49,101 nucleotides of DNA from Neobacillus jeddahensis (GCF_000612625.1 NZ_CCAS010000035.1:1-49101), one strand, 5' to 3'. Positions 34,122-43,039 are shown, counted from the stretch's first letter. Numbers and translations: made by a program. The notes: generated by a model not told the origin, from the sequence alone.

Positions 34122-35837
34122 ATGGCAAGAAAGTTGCCAAAAGTTGATGTGGTCATAATTGGAGTTGGTTGGGCAGGTGGAATTATCGCCTCGGAACTAA
34201 CAAAAAAGGGCCTGAAGGTAGTAGGATTGGAACGAGGAAAAGAAAGAAAAACAGAAGATTATTTCATGGTTCATGATGAACTGCGCTATGCCCTGCGCTA
34301 CGAGCTCATGCAGGATCTTTCGAAAGAGACAATAACTTTCCGGGGCAACGAAAAGGTCCGAGCTCTGCCAATGCGGCAATATGGCTCCTTTTTACTTGGG
34401 GATGGCCTCGGCGGTTCAGGGGTCCACTGGAATGGGCAGACCTTCCGCTTTCTCCCCTATGATTTTGAAATCTATAGTAAGACCGTGGAACGGTATGGAA
34501 AAAATAAAATCCCTGCCGATATGGCCCTGCAAGATTGGGGCATTAAGTATGATCAATTAGAGCCCTATTATGATCGGTTCGAAAAACTGGCTGGCATCTC
34601 CGGTGAGGAAAACCCGCTCGCCGGAAAACGGTCCGATAAATATCCAACTCCGCCGATGAAAAAGTCACCGGCAATGGAAATGTTTGAGAAGGTCACGAAA
34701 CAAATGAAGCTCCATCCGTATATGATGCCATCTGCCAATCTGTCTGAGTCCTATAAAAATCCGGATGGAATCCAGCGGGCCGCCTGTCAATATTGCGGTT
34801 ATTGTGAGCGCTTTGGCTGTGAATATGGGGCAAAGGCTGATCCCGTCGTCACCGTTATTCCTGTTGCCAATAAAACGGGTAACTTTGAAATTAGAACTCA
34901 TTCCAATGTGAGACGGATCTTAAAAACGGGCGATAAAGTTACAGGGGTCATGTATACAGATGTGACAACGGGTGAGGATATTGAACAACCGGCCGATATT
35001 GTTGTCTTAACAAGCTATGTGTTCAACAATATCCGCCTCCTCCTCATGTCTGACGTAGGCAAGCCGTATGACCCTAACACCGGGACTGGTGTGATTGGGA
35101 AAAACTATGCCTATCAAGTGATTAAAGGAAATGCCGTCGGCTTTTTTGATGATAAAGAATTTAATACGTTTGCCGGTGCGGGGGCGCTTGGTATGGTGGT
35201 TGATGATTATAATGGCGATAATTTTGACCATAGCAATCTGAACTTCATCCATGGCGGGATGATTTCCCTTTCGCAAACAGGCTTACGTCCGATTCAAAAT
35301 AATCCGGTTCCCGGCGGAAAACCAACCTGGGGTAAGGAATTCAAGGCCAATTCTGTAAAATATGCCAATCGCTTTCTATCGGTGGCGTCTCAAGGTTCGT
35401 CGATGCCGTTCAAGCGCCACTATCTTGACTTGGATCCTAGCTATAAAGATGCATACGGCGACCCACTCATTCGGATTACCTTTGATTTTGAAGAGCAAGA
35501 CCGGCAAATGGCCAAGTTCCTAGCGACAAAATGTACGGATATCCTGAAGGGAATGGGTCCAAATCATATTGATTCGATGAAAGACTTGGGTCCTTATGAT
35601 ATTACTACCTATCAATCGACCCACAATACCGGCGGGGTCATTATGGGGGCGGATCCAGCCACCTCAGCTGTCAATAATTATTTGCAAATGTGGGACGTCG
35701 ATAATCTGTTTGTCGTCGGGGCATCAGCTTTCCCGCATAACTCTGGCTATAATCCGACAGATACAGTGGGGGCCTTAGCCTACCGTGCTGCGGAAGGAAT
35801 TTTGAAGTATCGGGATCAGGGTGGTCAAGTGGTATAA
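34122..35837 (+). CDS. GMC-family FAD oxidoreductase (membrane gluconate/sugar dehydrogenase large subunit)
   Basis: A 571-residue GMC flavoprotein. The FAD-binding VVIIGVGWAGGIIASELTKK comes first, then GDGLGGSGVHWNGQTFRFLP, a Cys-rich AACQYCGYCERFGCEYGAKA, and the C-terminal catalytic region with THNTGGVIMG and VVGASAFPHNSGYNPTDTVG. It lacks its own signal peptide and likely leaves the cell with its Tat-carrying partner encoded 65 bp upstream. The reaction would oxidise gluconate, 2-ketogluconate, sorbitol or a similar polyol outside the membrane, feeding electrons to the respiratory chain. The usual cytochrome c subunit is not encoded beside it. The Cys-rich stretch near residue 225 may bind an Fe-S cluster, which would supply the electron route; this is inference. 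Confidence 0.9.
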   Translation: MARKLPKVDVVIIGVGWAGGIIASELTKKGLKVVGLERGKERKTEDYFMVHDELRYALRYELMQDLSKETITFRGNEKVRALPMRQYGSFLLGDGLGGSGVHWNGQTFRFLPYDFEIYSKTVERYGKNKIPADMALQDWGIKYDQLEPYYDRFEKLAGISGEENPLAGKRSDKYPTPPMKKSPAMEMFEKVTKQMKLHPYMMPSANLSESYKNPDGIQRAACQYCGYCERFGCEYGAKADPVVTVIPVANKTGNFEIRTHSNVRRILKTGDKVTGVMYTDVTTGEDIEQPADIVVLTSYVFNNIRLLLMSDVGKPYDPNTGTGVIGKNYAYQVIKGNAVGFFDDKEFNTFAGAGALGMVVDDYNGDNFDHSNLNFIHGGMISLSQTGLRPIQNNPVPGGKPTWGKEFKANSVKYANRFLSVASQGSSMPFKRHYLDLDPSYKDAYGDPLIRITFDFEEQDRQMAKFLATKCTDILKGMGPNHIDSMKDLGPYDITTYQSTHNTGGVIMGADPATSAVNNYLQMWDVDNLFVVGASAFPHNSGYNPTDTVGALAYRAAEGILKYRDQGGQVV

Positions 35838-35928
35838 GTTGTTTGCTTTTTAGAATCCGCTTACAATGGATTTAACTATAGGGATAGTGTTAATATAGAA
35901 AAAGTAAACGGGAAAGGGAGAGACTGAA

Positions 35929-36282
35929 ATGACAACACAAAATGAAAACGAGACATTACCGCCAAAAACATGTTCCGTTGAACGACTGGTAACGGTGAAA
36001 ACGGATATAGAGAAAGTTCTTTTAGGTCAAAAAACAGCTACACGCCGGAATGGCAGATATGCAGATCCAGGTGAGATCATGACCCTTGAAGGCCGCCAGT
36101 TTATCGTAGAAAAAGTTTATTCGCAAAGCTTAGGTGAACTGACAGATGAGGATGCTCGCCGCGAGGGCTTCGAAACGGTGGAAGAGTATAAGCAATCCAT
36201 TCTTTCGTATCATCCCGGCATGCCGTGGCTGCCGCAAATGCGCGTCTGGGTGCATGAATTCCGCCCTGTTTTAGCTGAATAA
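35929..36282 (+). CDS. ASCH-domain protein
   Basis: A 117-residue protein with an ASCH fold: KVLLGQKTATRRNGRYADPG, FIVEKVYSQSLGELTDEDA and a C-terminal MPWLPQMRVWVHEFRPV. ASCH domains are PUA-related beta-barrels thought to bind RNA or modified nucleosides, and some are N4-acetylcytidine amidohydrolases. The Lys, Thr and Glu residues needed for such activity have possible counterparts (GQKTATRR, GELTDED), but I cannot confirm it. AAAGGGAGAG precedes the ATG. It is a single gene between two transport/redox units. Confidence 0.8.
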   Translation: MTTQNENETLPPKTCSVERLVTVKTDIEKVLLGQKTATRRNGRYADPGEIMTLEGRQFIVEKVYSQSLGELTDEDARREGFETVEEYKQSILSYHPGMPWLPQMRVWVHEFRPVLAE

Positions 36283-36294
36283 TTGAGTAGTGAG

Positions 36295-36326
36295 AATGGT
36301 CCATTAATGAGATGGACCATTTTTAT
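36295..36326 (+). terminator. Terminator of the ASCH-domain gene
   Basis: AATGGTCCAT pairs perfectly with ATGGACCATT across 7 nt, followed by TTTT. Confidence 0.88.
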
Positions 36327-36356
36327 ATTTACATAGACGCCTTGCAATCGAATTAA

Positions 36357-36386
36357 TTGTTTTATTTAGCTAAACGAAATTATAAT
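36357..36386 (+). promoter_or_regulatory. Sigma-A promoter of the ABC exporter operon
   Basis: TTGTTT (36357-36362) and a perfect TATAAT (36381-36386) are spaced 18 bp, about 38 bp before the first gene. Confidence 0.65.
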
Positions 36387-36424
36387 AGCTGTAGTAGATT
36401 TGGCTGACAGTTTGGGGTGGGAAC

Positions 36425-38158
36425 ATGAAATTTTTAGGGAAATACGCGAAAAAATATTGGAAATCTTTTAGCATTGCGGTCTTATTTCTCACCTTTGAGG
36501 CAATAAGCGATTTGATGCAGCCAACCATTATGGCAAAAATTATTGATAACGGCGTCGTGAATAGAGACATCCACTATGTCCTGAAAATGGGTGGTCTGAT
36601 GCTACTGATTACCGCCTGCGGTGCGGTCAGTGCCTCAACAAGAAGTGTCCTTGCCAGCATTGTTTCACAAAATTTTGGCACCGAGCTTCGCTCCGATTTG
36701 TTCAAAAGGGTCCAAACCCTTTCATTTAAAAATCTTGATAAATTTGACCGGGCTTCGTTAATCACGCGCCTGACCAATGACGTAACCCAAGTCCAAGTCT
36801 TTGTAAATGGACTAATGCGTATTTTTGTGAAGGCCCCGTTACTTGCGATCGGCGGCCTCGTGATGGCGACGCGACTAAACTTGCATTTATCCGTCGTCTT
36901 AGCGGTAGTGGTTCCGATTGTCGCACTGTTAATCATTTTGAATTTGCGCATGGGCTTTCCTCTCTTCTCGAAAGTGCAGCAGGCTTTAGATCGGGTTAAC
37001 TCTGTCATAAGGGAATACTTATCAGGGGTTCGCGTCGTCAAGGCCTTTAATCGCTTTGATGTCGAAATTGGCAAATTTTCCAAAGCAAACGATCATTTTA
37101 AAAACCAATCGATCGCCGCAGGGCGCCTTATGGCCACCTTTAGCCCAGCGATTATGCTCACGGTGAACCTTGGCATCGTTGTCGTCCTCTGGATGGGCGG
37201 TCTTGGCGTTGAATCGGGCGAGATTCAAGTAGGTCACATCATTGCTTTTACCAATTATATGACGCAAATCTTATTCTCCTTGATGATGATCTCGATGGTT
37301 TTCAATATGTTTGTCAGGGCAAAGGCATCAGCGGGAAGAATTGATGAGGTGTTTATACAGGAGGATTCCTTTACGTGGGAAAAAGAGACCGTGCCGCCGT
37401 CACACCAATCGGAAAAAGGAAGAATTGATTTTGAACACGTCTCCTTTTCCTATGAAGGTACAAGTGGTGAGCCGATCCTGAAAAATATCAATCTGACGAT
37501 TTTACCCGGTGAAACCGTGGGTATTATCGGCTCGACCGGTGCAGGGAAAAGCACCTTAGTCGGGTTAATTCCCCGTTTCTATGATGTCGCGAGCGGCTCT
37601 ATTAAAGTAAATGGTCAAGATATTAAACAAGTGGATCCGCAAAAGCTCCGCGATAAAATTGCGATTGTCCCGCAAAAAAATATTTTGTTCACCGGCAGTG
37701 TGGCTGAGAATATCCGCTGGGGCAAAGAGGATGCCACGGATGAGGAAGTGATCACAGCCGCAACGATTGCCGGGGCAGATGACTTTATTAGCGCCTCTCC
37801 CGAAGGCTATCAAACAGGCATTGGTCAGGGTGGCGTTAATTTTTCCGGAGGCCAAAAGCAGCGGATTTCGATTGCCAGGGCTTTAGTGAAAAAGCCGGAA
37901 ATTTTGATTTTAGATGATAGTACAAGTGCGGTCGACGTCGCTACTGAGGCAAAGATCAAGGCGGCATTGAAAAAATATGCCCAAGGCCTAACCTGCCTGC
38001 TGATTGCTCAGCGGGTTACCTCGATTATCGATGCCGATAAAATCGTTGTCCTTGATCATGGGGAACTTGTCGGTGTGGGAACGCACCAACAATTAATCGA
38101 TGAATGCCAAGTGTATCAAGAAATTTATCAATCACAGATGGGTAAGGAGGTTTTGTAA
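36425..38158 (+). CDS. Heterodimeric ABC exporter half-transporter, YfiB-like (degenerate ATP site)
   Basis: The 577-residue protein joins a six-helix exporter membrane domain (about 1-315) to an ATPase domain (about 335-577). The ATPase has Walker A GSTGAGKST, signature FSGGQKQR and Walker B ILILDDSTSAVD. The catalytic Glu after Walker B is Asp here and the switch His is Gln (LLIAQRVTSI). These are the marks of the non-catalytic site of heterodimeric exporters such as TM287/288 and BmrCD. The partner starts directly after the stop codon. Order and length resemble B. subtilis YfiB-YfiC. Substrate unknown; probably drug or lipid export from the inner leaflet. Confidence 0.9.
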   Translation: MKFLGKYAKKYWKSFSIAVLFLTFEAISDLMQPTIMAKIIDNGVVNRDIHYVLKMGGLMLLITACGAVSASTRSVLASIVSQNFGTELRSDLFKRVQTLSFKNLDKFDRASLITRLTNDVTQVQVFVNGLMRIFVKAPLLAIGGLVMATRLNLHLSVVLAVVVPIVALLIILNLRMGFPLFSKVQQALDRVNSVIREYLSGVRVVKAFNRFDVEIGKFSKANDHFKNQSIAAGRLMATFSPAIMLTVNLGIVVVLWMGGLGVESGEIQVGHIIAFTNYMTQILFSLMMISMVFNMFVRAKASAGRIDEVFIQEDSFTWEKETVPPSHQSEKGRIDFEHVSFSYEGTSGEPILKNINLTILPGETVGIIGSTGAGKSTLVGLIPRFYDVASGSIKVNGQDIKQVDPQKLRDKIAIVPQKNILFTGSVAENIRWGKEDATDEEVITAATIAGADDFISASPEGYQTGIGQGGVNFSGGQKQRISIARALVKKPEILILDDSTSAVDVATEAKIKAALKKYAQGLTCLLIAQRVTSIIDADKIVVLDHGELVGVGTHQQLIDECQVYQEIYQSQMGKEVL

Positions 38159-40006
38159 GTGTCAAAAGGAGCAGAACAGTCTCAAACTACCCCTCCTCCC
38201 CTCCGGCCTGGCGGTGCCCATCATCTTCGAGGACCTGTAGTAAAACCTAAAAATTTTAAAGGTACCTTAAAGCGGCTTTGGCAATACTTTGGAAATGAAC
38301 GAAAAATGCTGGCACTCATCTTTTTCTTTATTATCCTTGATGCGGTATTAATGCTGCTGGCACCCTTCTTAATCGGGAAGGCCGTCGATGCCATGAGCTT
38401 AAACCATGGCAAGGTTGATTTTCACTTTTTAGAAATCATGGTAATTGTTTTGACCTGTGCCTATGTGGCCGATGCCACGCTTACGTTTTTACAGGGATGG
38501 CTGATGGCTGGGGTCGCTCAGCGCGTGGTCAAACGCCTACGGGATGCCTTGTTTAAGAAGCTGCAAAAGCTGCCCGTGTCCTTTTTCGATGCGCGCGCAC
38601 ATGGGGAACTGATGAGCCGGCTCTCAAACGATGTCGACAATGTGAGTAATACGATTTCCCAGTCGACCACGCAACTCATGTCCGGGTTAATTGTGATTAT
38701 TGGCTCGTTAATCATGATGGTCATTTTAAGTCCGGTGTTAACTATTGCAAGCTTGATTACCGTCCCGCTTGTGTATGTACTGACACGGACGATCGCAAAA
38801 AGAACGAGTGTCTTATTTAAAAATCAACAAGTCCAACTGGGCAAATTGAATGGCCATATCGAGGAAACCGTCTCGGGGATTGAGGTCGTGAAGGCCTTTA
38901 ATCACGAAGAAAAGGTGATCGAGGAGTTCGAAGTGGTTAATACGAGGCTGCGTGATGTCGGCCTTAAGGCGCAAATTTGGTCTGGCTTTTTGATGCCAAT
39001 TATGAACGTAATTAATAATCTTGGCTTTGCGATTGTTGCCGTTATCGGGGGCATTCTTGCCGTCAAGAGCCTGATTACGGTCGGGGCAATTGCCAGTTTC
39101 ATCACCTATTCGAGACAATTTGTCCGCCCGCTGAATGATCTTGCCAATATTTTTAACATCCTTCAGTCTGGTGTTGCCGGTGCGGAGCGCGTCTTTGAAG
39201 TTATGGATGAACAGGAAGAGGCGAAGGACCAGCCGGATGCCGTGCCGTTGGAAAAACCTAAAGGCCATGTCGTGTTTGAAAACGTCAGCTTTGGCTATCG
39301 TCCCGATGTCCTTATTTTAAAAGATGTTAGTTTTGAGGCAGAGGTTGGCAGCAGTACCGCCTTGGTGGGACCAACCGGTGCCGGAAAAACGACAATCGTG
39401 AACCTGCTGACGAGATTTTACGATGTGACCGAGGGGAGAATCTTGCTCGACGGTCGTGATATTCGTGAGTACACAAGGGACAGTTTACGGCGCTGTTTTG
39501 GGTTTGTCCTCCAGGATACGTATTTATTTTCCGGAACGATTAAGGAAAATATTAAATATGGTAAGCCTGATGCCACGGATGAAGATGTGGAGCAGGCGGC
39601 CCGAATGGCGAATGCCGATGTGTTTATTAAGCGTCTTCCTAACCAGTATGAAACAGTTTTGTCTGAAAATGGCGGGAATTTAAGCCAGGGGCAACGGCAG
39701 CTGCTCGCCATTGCCAGGGTCATTTTAGCAAAACCGGCATTGCTCATTTTAGACGAGGCGACAAGTAGTATCGATACAAGAACGGAGCTTCATATTCAGG
39801 AGGCACTGCTGAAATTAATGGCTGAGCGAACGAGCTTTATCATTGCCCACCGCTTAAATACGATTCGCGATGCCGATACGATTATGGTCATTGATAGCGG
39901 GCATATCATTGAACAAGGCAAACACGATCAGTTAATGGATGCCCAGGGCCGCTATTATCAAATGTTTTTTAATCAGTTTAAAAATGTCGAAAGTGCACTT
40001 GAATAA
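38159..40006 (+). CDS. Heterodimeric ABC exporter half-transporter, YfiC-like (catalytic subunit)
   Basis: The 615-residue partner of the preceding gene starts at GTG 38159 immediately after its stop codon, with AAGGAGG upstream. A proline-rich N-terminal extension (about 1-30) precedes the six-helix membrane domain and an ATPase domain with Walker A GPTGAGKTT, signature LSQGQRQ, Walker B LLILDEATSSID and the switch His in FIIAHRLNTI. All catalytic residues are kept. The altered LSQGQ (for LSGGQ) signature faces the degenerate site of the partner, as expected in these heterodimers. It ends at a strong terminator. Confidence 0.92.
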   Translation: MSKGAEQSQTTPPPLRPGGAHHLRGPVVKPKNFKGTLKRLWQYFGNERKMLALIFFFIILDAVLMLLAPFLIGKAVDAMSLNHGKVDFHFLEIMVIVLTCAYVADATLTFLQGWLMAGVAQRVVKRLRDALFKKLQKLPVSFFDARAHGELMSRLSNDVDNVSNTISQSTTQLMSGLIVIIGSLIMMVILSPVLTIASLITVPLVYVLTRTIAKRTSVLFKNQQVQLGKLNGHIEETVSGIEVVKAFNHEEKVIEEFEVVNTRLRDVGLKAQIWSGFLMPIMNVINNLGFAIVAVIGGILAVKSLITVGAIASFITYSRQFVRPLNDLANIFNILQSGVAGAERVFEVMDEQEEAKDQPDAVPLEKPKGHVVFENVSFGYRPDVLILKDVSFEAEVGSSTALVGPTGAGKTTIVNLLTRFYDVTEGRILLDGRDIREYTRDSLRRCFGFVLQDTYLFSGTIKENIKYGKPDATDEDVEQAARMANADVFIKRLPNQYETVLSENGGNLSQGQRQLLAIARVILAKPALLILDEATSSIDTRTELHIQEALLKLMAERTSFIIAHRLNTIRDADTIMVIDSGHIIEQGKHDQLMDAQGRYYQMFFNQFKNVESALE

Positions 40007-40018
40007 GAAGTTGTTATT

Positions 40019-40062
40019 AAGAGGGGTGGCCTGCTAATTAAAGCAGCCACCCCTCTTTTTTT
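40019..40062. terminator. Strong terminator of the ABC exporter operon
   Basis: GAGGGGTGG pairs with CCACCCCTC and an inner CTGCT pairs with AGCAG, followed by seven T residues. Confidence 0.9.
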
Positions 40063-40073
40063 AAAATTAAGTG

Positions 40074-40102
40074 GTGACAAGTGTAAAGACAACTGATAGA
40101 AT
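40074..40102 (+). promoter_or_regulatory. niaP: Sigma-A-type promoter of niaP
   Basis: GTGACA (40074-40079) and TAGAAT (40097-40102) are spaced 17 bp. The spacer AGTGTAAAGACAACT holds a partial dyad (GTGT/GACA) where a NiaR-type repressor could bind; this is weakly supported. Confidence 0.5.
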
Positions 40103-40191
40103 ACTTTATGTTTGAAGGATGAGTCTTGTTATCTAATAAGTGCCATTTAGGGAATAATGTAAATAACTGTGACAAACATAGGGGGTTCAGA

Positions 40192-41397
40192 ATGAAACAG
40201 AAAAAGGAAATATCAGGTCGAAAATTACTGGGCATTGCCGGAATGGGCTGGATGTTTGATGCCATGGATGTCGGCATGCTCAGCTTTATTATTGCGGCCT
40301 TACAGGTAGAATGGAATTTATCACCGGGACAAATGGGCTGGATTGGGAGCGTAAACTCGATTGGAATGGCCGTAGGGGCTCTTGTGTTTGGCTTAATGGC
40401 GGACCGAATTGGCAGGAAGAATGTTTTTATCATCACCTTATTATTATTTTCCGTTGGTAGTGGCCTTTCTGCTTTAACGACGAGCCTAGCAGCCTTTTTA
40501 GTATTGAGATTTTTTATCGGGGCAGGTTTAGGCGGCGAGCTGCCGGTAGCCTCGACACTTGTATCGGAAACGGTTCCTGCAGACAAGCGTGGTCGAATTG
40601 TCGTTTTACTGGAAAGCTTTTGGGCAGGCGGCTGGTTAGTAGCTGCCGTCATTTCCTATTTTATTATTCCAAAATTCGGCTGGCAAATTGCCTTGCTTAT
40701 TAGTGCTATTCCTGCTTTATATGCCTTATATCTTCGGATGGGGCTGCCTGATTCACCACGGTTTACGGCGGTTAAGGGGAAGGAGAAAGTCACTGCCCTA
40801 CAAGGTTTGAAGAAGCTATGGTCAAAGGATTATAGTCGCCAAACCGCGATGTTGTGGATTGTTTGGTTTTGCGTGGTCTTTTCCTATTATGGAATGTTCC
40901 TCTGGCTGCCGAGTGTCATGGTGATGAAAGGGTTCAGCATGATTAAAAGCTTTGAATACGTGCTCATCATGACATTGGCTCAGCTGCCGGGCTATTTTAC
41001 AGCTGCTTGGTGCATCGAAAGATTTGGCCGGAAATTTGTGTTAGTCGTCTATTTACTTGGGACTGCAGTAAGTGCCTATTTCTTCGGTACGGCAGAATCA
41101 ACTGCCTTGTTAATGACGGCAGGGATCTTGCTTTCATTCTTCAATCTTGGTGCTTGGGGTGGACTCTATGCCTATACGCCTGAACAGTATCCGACGATTA
41201 TTCGTGGAACTGGCTCGGGTATGGCGGCAGCCGTTGGGCGAATTGGCGGCGTGCTAGGACCATTATTGGTTGGGAATCTGGTTGCCAAGGAAGTTTCCAT
41301 TTCGCTGATCTTTACGATCTTCTGTATTTCTGTTTTAATTGGAGCGATTGCTGTGTTCAGCTTGGGAAAAGAAACAAAGAGCAAAGAATTAGTATAA
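40192..41397 (+). CDS. niaP: Niacin transporter NiaP (major facilitator superfamily)
   Basis: A 401-residue, twelve-helix MFS transporter. It follows B. subtilis NiaP (YceI) closely: GMGWMFDAMDVGMLSFIIAA, WIGSVNSIGMAVGALVFGL, the loop motif ADRIGRKNVF, GAGLGGELPVASTLVSE, then VWFCVVFSYYGMFLWLPSVM and a KETKSKELV tail. It imports nicotinate or nicotinamide for NAD synthesis. The ATG at 40192 has AGGGGG upstream; the upstream in-frame ATG at 40126 lacks a site. In B. subtilis this gene is repressed by NiaR when niacin is plentiful. Confidence 0.92.
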   Translation: MKQKKEISGRKLLGIAGMGWMFDAMDVGMLSFIIAALQVEWNLSPGQMGWIGSVNSIGMAVGALVFGLMADRIGRKNVFIITLLLFSVGSGLSALTTSLAAFLVLRFFIGAGLGGELPVASTLVSETVPADKRGRIVVLLESFWAGGWLVAAVISYFIIPKFGWQIALLISAIPALYALYLRMGLPDSPRFTAVKGKEKVTALQGLKKLWSKDYSRQTAMLWIVWFCVVFSYYGMFLWLPSVMVMKGFSMIKSFEYVLIMTLAQLPGYFTAAWCIERFGRKFVLVVYLLGTAVSAYFFGTAESTALLMTAGILLSFFNLGAWGGLYAYTPEQYPTIIRGTGSGMAAAVGRIGGVLGPLLVGNLVAKEVSISLIFTIFCISVLIGAIAVFSLGKETKSKELV

Positions 41398-41404
41398 TAA
41401 TTAA

Positions 41405-41437
41405 CGAAAGAGATTCCGTAATCCGGGGTCTCTTTTC
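41405..41437 (+). terminator. Weak terminator of niaP
   Basis: AAAGAGATTCC and GGGGTCTCTTTTC form an imperfect stem followed by TTCAT. Confidence 0.45.
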
Positions 41438-41570
41438 TTCATTTTCAGCCCGAAGAAACATATACAACCAAAGTATTTATAAATGTTTATACATTGCATT
41501 TAAAAGTATTTCACTATTCGCTTTACTGTAATAAAGCTTTACAATCCTGCAGGTGGATAATTATTATTAT

Positions 41571-41600
41571 TTTCTAAATTATTTTAAAATAATTTAGAAA
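41571..41600. promoter_or_regulatory. Perfect 30-bp palindrome upstream of the liv operon
   Basis: TTTCTAAATTATTTT is followed directly by its exact reverse complement AAAATAATTTAGAAA, with no loop. It lies just upstream of the candidate -35, a usual position for an activator or upstream repressor site. It does not match CodY, TnrA or CcpA consensus sites. Confidence 0.7.
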
Positions 41601-41605
41601 TAGAC

Positions 41606-41634
41606 TAGACGAACCCCCAAATATTATGTACAAT
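41606..41634 (+). promoter_or_regulatory. Candidate promoter of the liv operon
   Basis: TAGACG (41606-41611) and TACAAT (41629-41634) are spaced 17 bp. The -35 is weak, which would fit activator dependence through the adjacent palindrome. Confidence 0.45.
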
Positions 41635-41662
41635 GTTTTCAGAATATTATATTTTTTAAAAA

Positions 41663-41677
41663 GAATTAGACTAATTC
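41663..41677. promoter_or_regulatory. 7-1-7 palindrome in the liv leader
   Basis: GAATTAG-A-CTAATTC, perfect in both arms, lies downstream of the likely transcription start and about 37 bp before the first gene. A repressor site is possible. Confidence 0.45.
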
Positions 41678-41714
41678 GTTGGGGAAATTTTTAAAGAAAA
41701 TAGGGGGTAAATCC

Positions 41715-42893
41715 ATGAGGAAGAAAAAAGTAGCTGGAATCTTTATGTCGTTTATGGTTGCAGCAGGGGTATTGGCAGGATGTAATTCTAGTGCAAGTGG
41801 AGACGGAGACAGTGAAAAGAGCGGCACGATTAAGATTGGTGCCAACTTAGAACTATCTGGCGGCGTAGCTTCATATGGACAATCGGCAAAAGAGGGTATT
41901 GAGCTAGCCATTGAGGAAATCAACAAAGAAGGTATTGATGGTAAAAAATTAAAGCTTGTTACAGTCGATAATAAATCAGATGCAGCCGAAGCGACGAGTG
42001 GCGCCCTTAAGCTTGCTACCCAAGATAAGGTTGTTGCCATGATTGGTGCAGCAACAAGTACAAACACACTTGCACAGGTTCAAATTGCTCAAGATAACAA
42101 TATCCCATTAATTACTCCAACTGGTACAAACCCGACGATTACAAATAAAGACGGCAAATTAAGCGACTATGTTTTCCGTACTTGCTTTATCGACCCATTC
42201 CAAGGGACGGTGGCAGCGAACTTCGCATCGAATGATTTAAAGGTGAAAAATGCAGCAATTTTAATTGACAGCTCAAGTGACTATGCAAAAGGCCTAGCAG
42301 CGGCCTTCAAGGAGTCCTTTAAGAAAAACGGCGGTAAAATTGTTGCCGAAGAGGCCTATGTACAAAAGGATACGGACTTCCATGCAACATTAACTCGTAT
42401 CAAAGCAGCTAATCCAGAATATGTCTTCCTTCCTGGTTACTATGAAGAAGTCGGTTTAATCATCAAACAAGCTCGTGAACTTGGCTTAGATGTTCCATTC
42501 ATGGGTGGAGATGGCTGGGATTCTCCTAAACTAGTAGAAATTGCTGGTGCTGATCCATTAAAGAATACGTATATTACTAACCACTATTCTTCTGGTGATG
42601 ATGATAAAAAGGTTCAAGACTTTGTATCGGCATTCAAAGCGAAATATGATGGGAAGTCTCCAGATGCTTTTACAGCCTTAGGATATGATACGGTTTATTT
42701 CCTTGCTGACGCCATTAAGCGAGCTGGAAGCAGTGATCCGAAGAAAATTCAAAAGGCACTTGAGGAAACTGACGGACTTGAGCTTGTCTCTGGAAACATG
42801 AAACTAGATAAAAATCATGATCCAATCAAAGCAGCCGTTATCCTCGAGTACGTAAACGGGGAACAAAAATTTAAAACAAAGGTAAATCCATAA
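41715..42893 (+). CDS. livJ: Branched-chain amino acid ABC transporter, substrate-binding lipoprotein
   Basis: A 392-residue lipoprotein with lipobox LAGC (Cys at about 22) and an acidic Ser/Gly linker. The mature part is a Leu/Ile/Val-type periplasmic-binding fold: IKIGANLELSGGVASYGQSA, MIGAATSTNTLAQVQIAQDN, PLITPTGTNPTIT and DAFTALGYDTVYFLADAIKR. It captures branched-chain amino acids (or related amides) on the outer face and delivers them to LivH/LivM. I start at ATG 41715 after AGGGGG. An RNA hairpin just after it probably protects this transcript, giving an excess over the permease. Confidence 0.93.
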   Translation: MRKKKVAGIFMSFMVAAGVLAGCNSSASGDGDSEKSGTIKIGANLELSGGVASYGQSAKEGIELAIEEINKEGIDGKKLKLVTVDNKSDAAEATSGALKLATQDKVVAMIGAATSTNTLAQVQIAQDNNIPLITPTGTNPTITNKDGKLSDYVFRTCFIDPFQGTVAANFASNDLKVKNAAILIDSSSDYAKGLAAAFKESFKKNGGKIVAEEAYVQKDTDFHATLTRIKAANPEYVFLPGYYEEVGLIIKQARELGLDVPFMGGDGWDSPKLVEIAGADPLKNTYITNHYSSGDDDKKVQDFVSAFKAKYDGKSPDAFTALGYDTVYFLADAIKRAGSSDPKKIQKALEETDGLELVSGNMKLDKNHDPIKAAVILEYVNGEQKFKTKVNP

Positions 42894-42921
42894 AAAGGAA
42901 AATTGTATAGCTTCAAACTGG

Positions 42922-42943
42922 ATAGGGAGCGCGGTCTCCCTAT
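42922..42943 (+). promoter_or_regulatory. Hairpin between livJ and livH
   Basis: ATAGGGAG (42922-42929) and CTCCCTAT (42936-42943) form a perfect 8-bp stem without a U-tract. It is likely an mRNA 3'-end stabiliser or partial attenuator rather than a full terminator. Confidence 0.6.
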
Positions 42944-43039
42944 TCCAATTTATACGAGAAGAACGTGTTTTTCACATTGAAAAGCTTGTTAACCTGTTTG
43001 AATCGTAGATGAAGTCTTGTCCGAAGGAGTGTAAAACAT

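Noticed and set aside
40074..40102. NiaR operator at niaP
   Set aside because: A partial dyad is present in the promoter spacer, but I cannot recall the consensus precisely enough to list it as a separate site.
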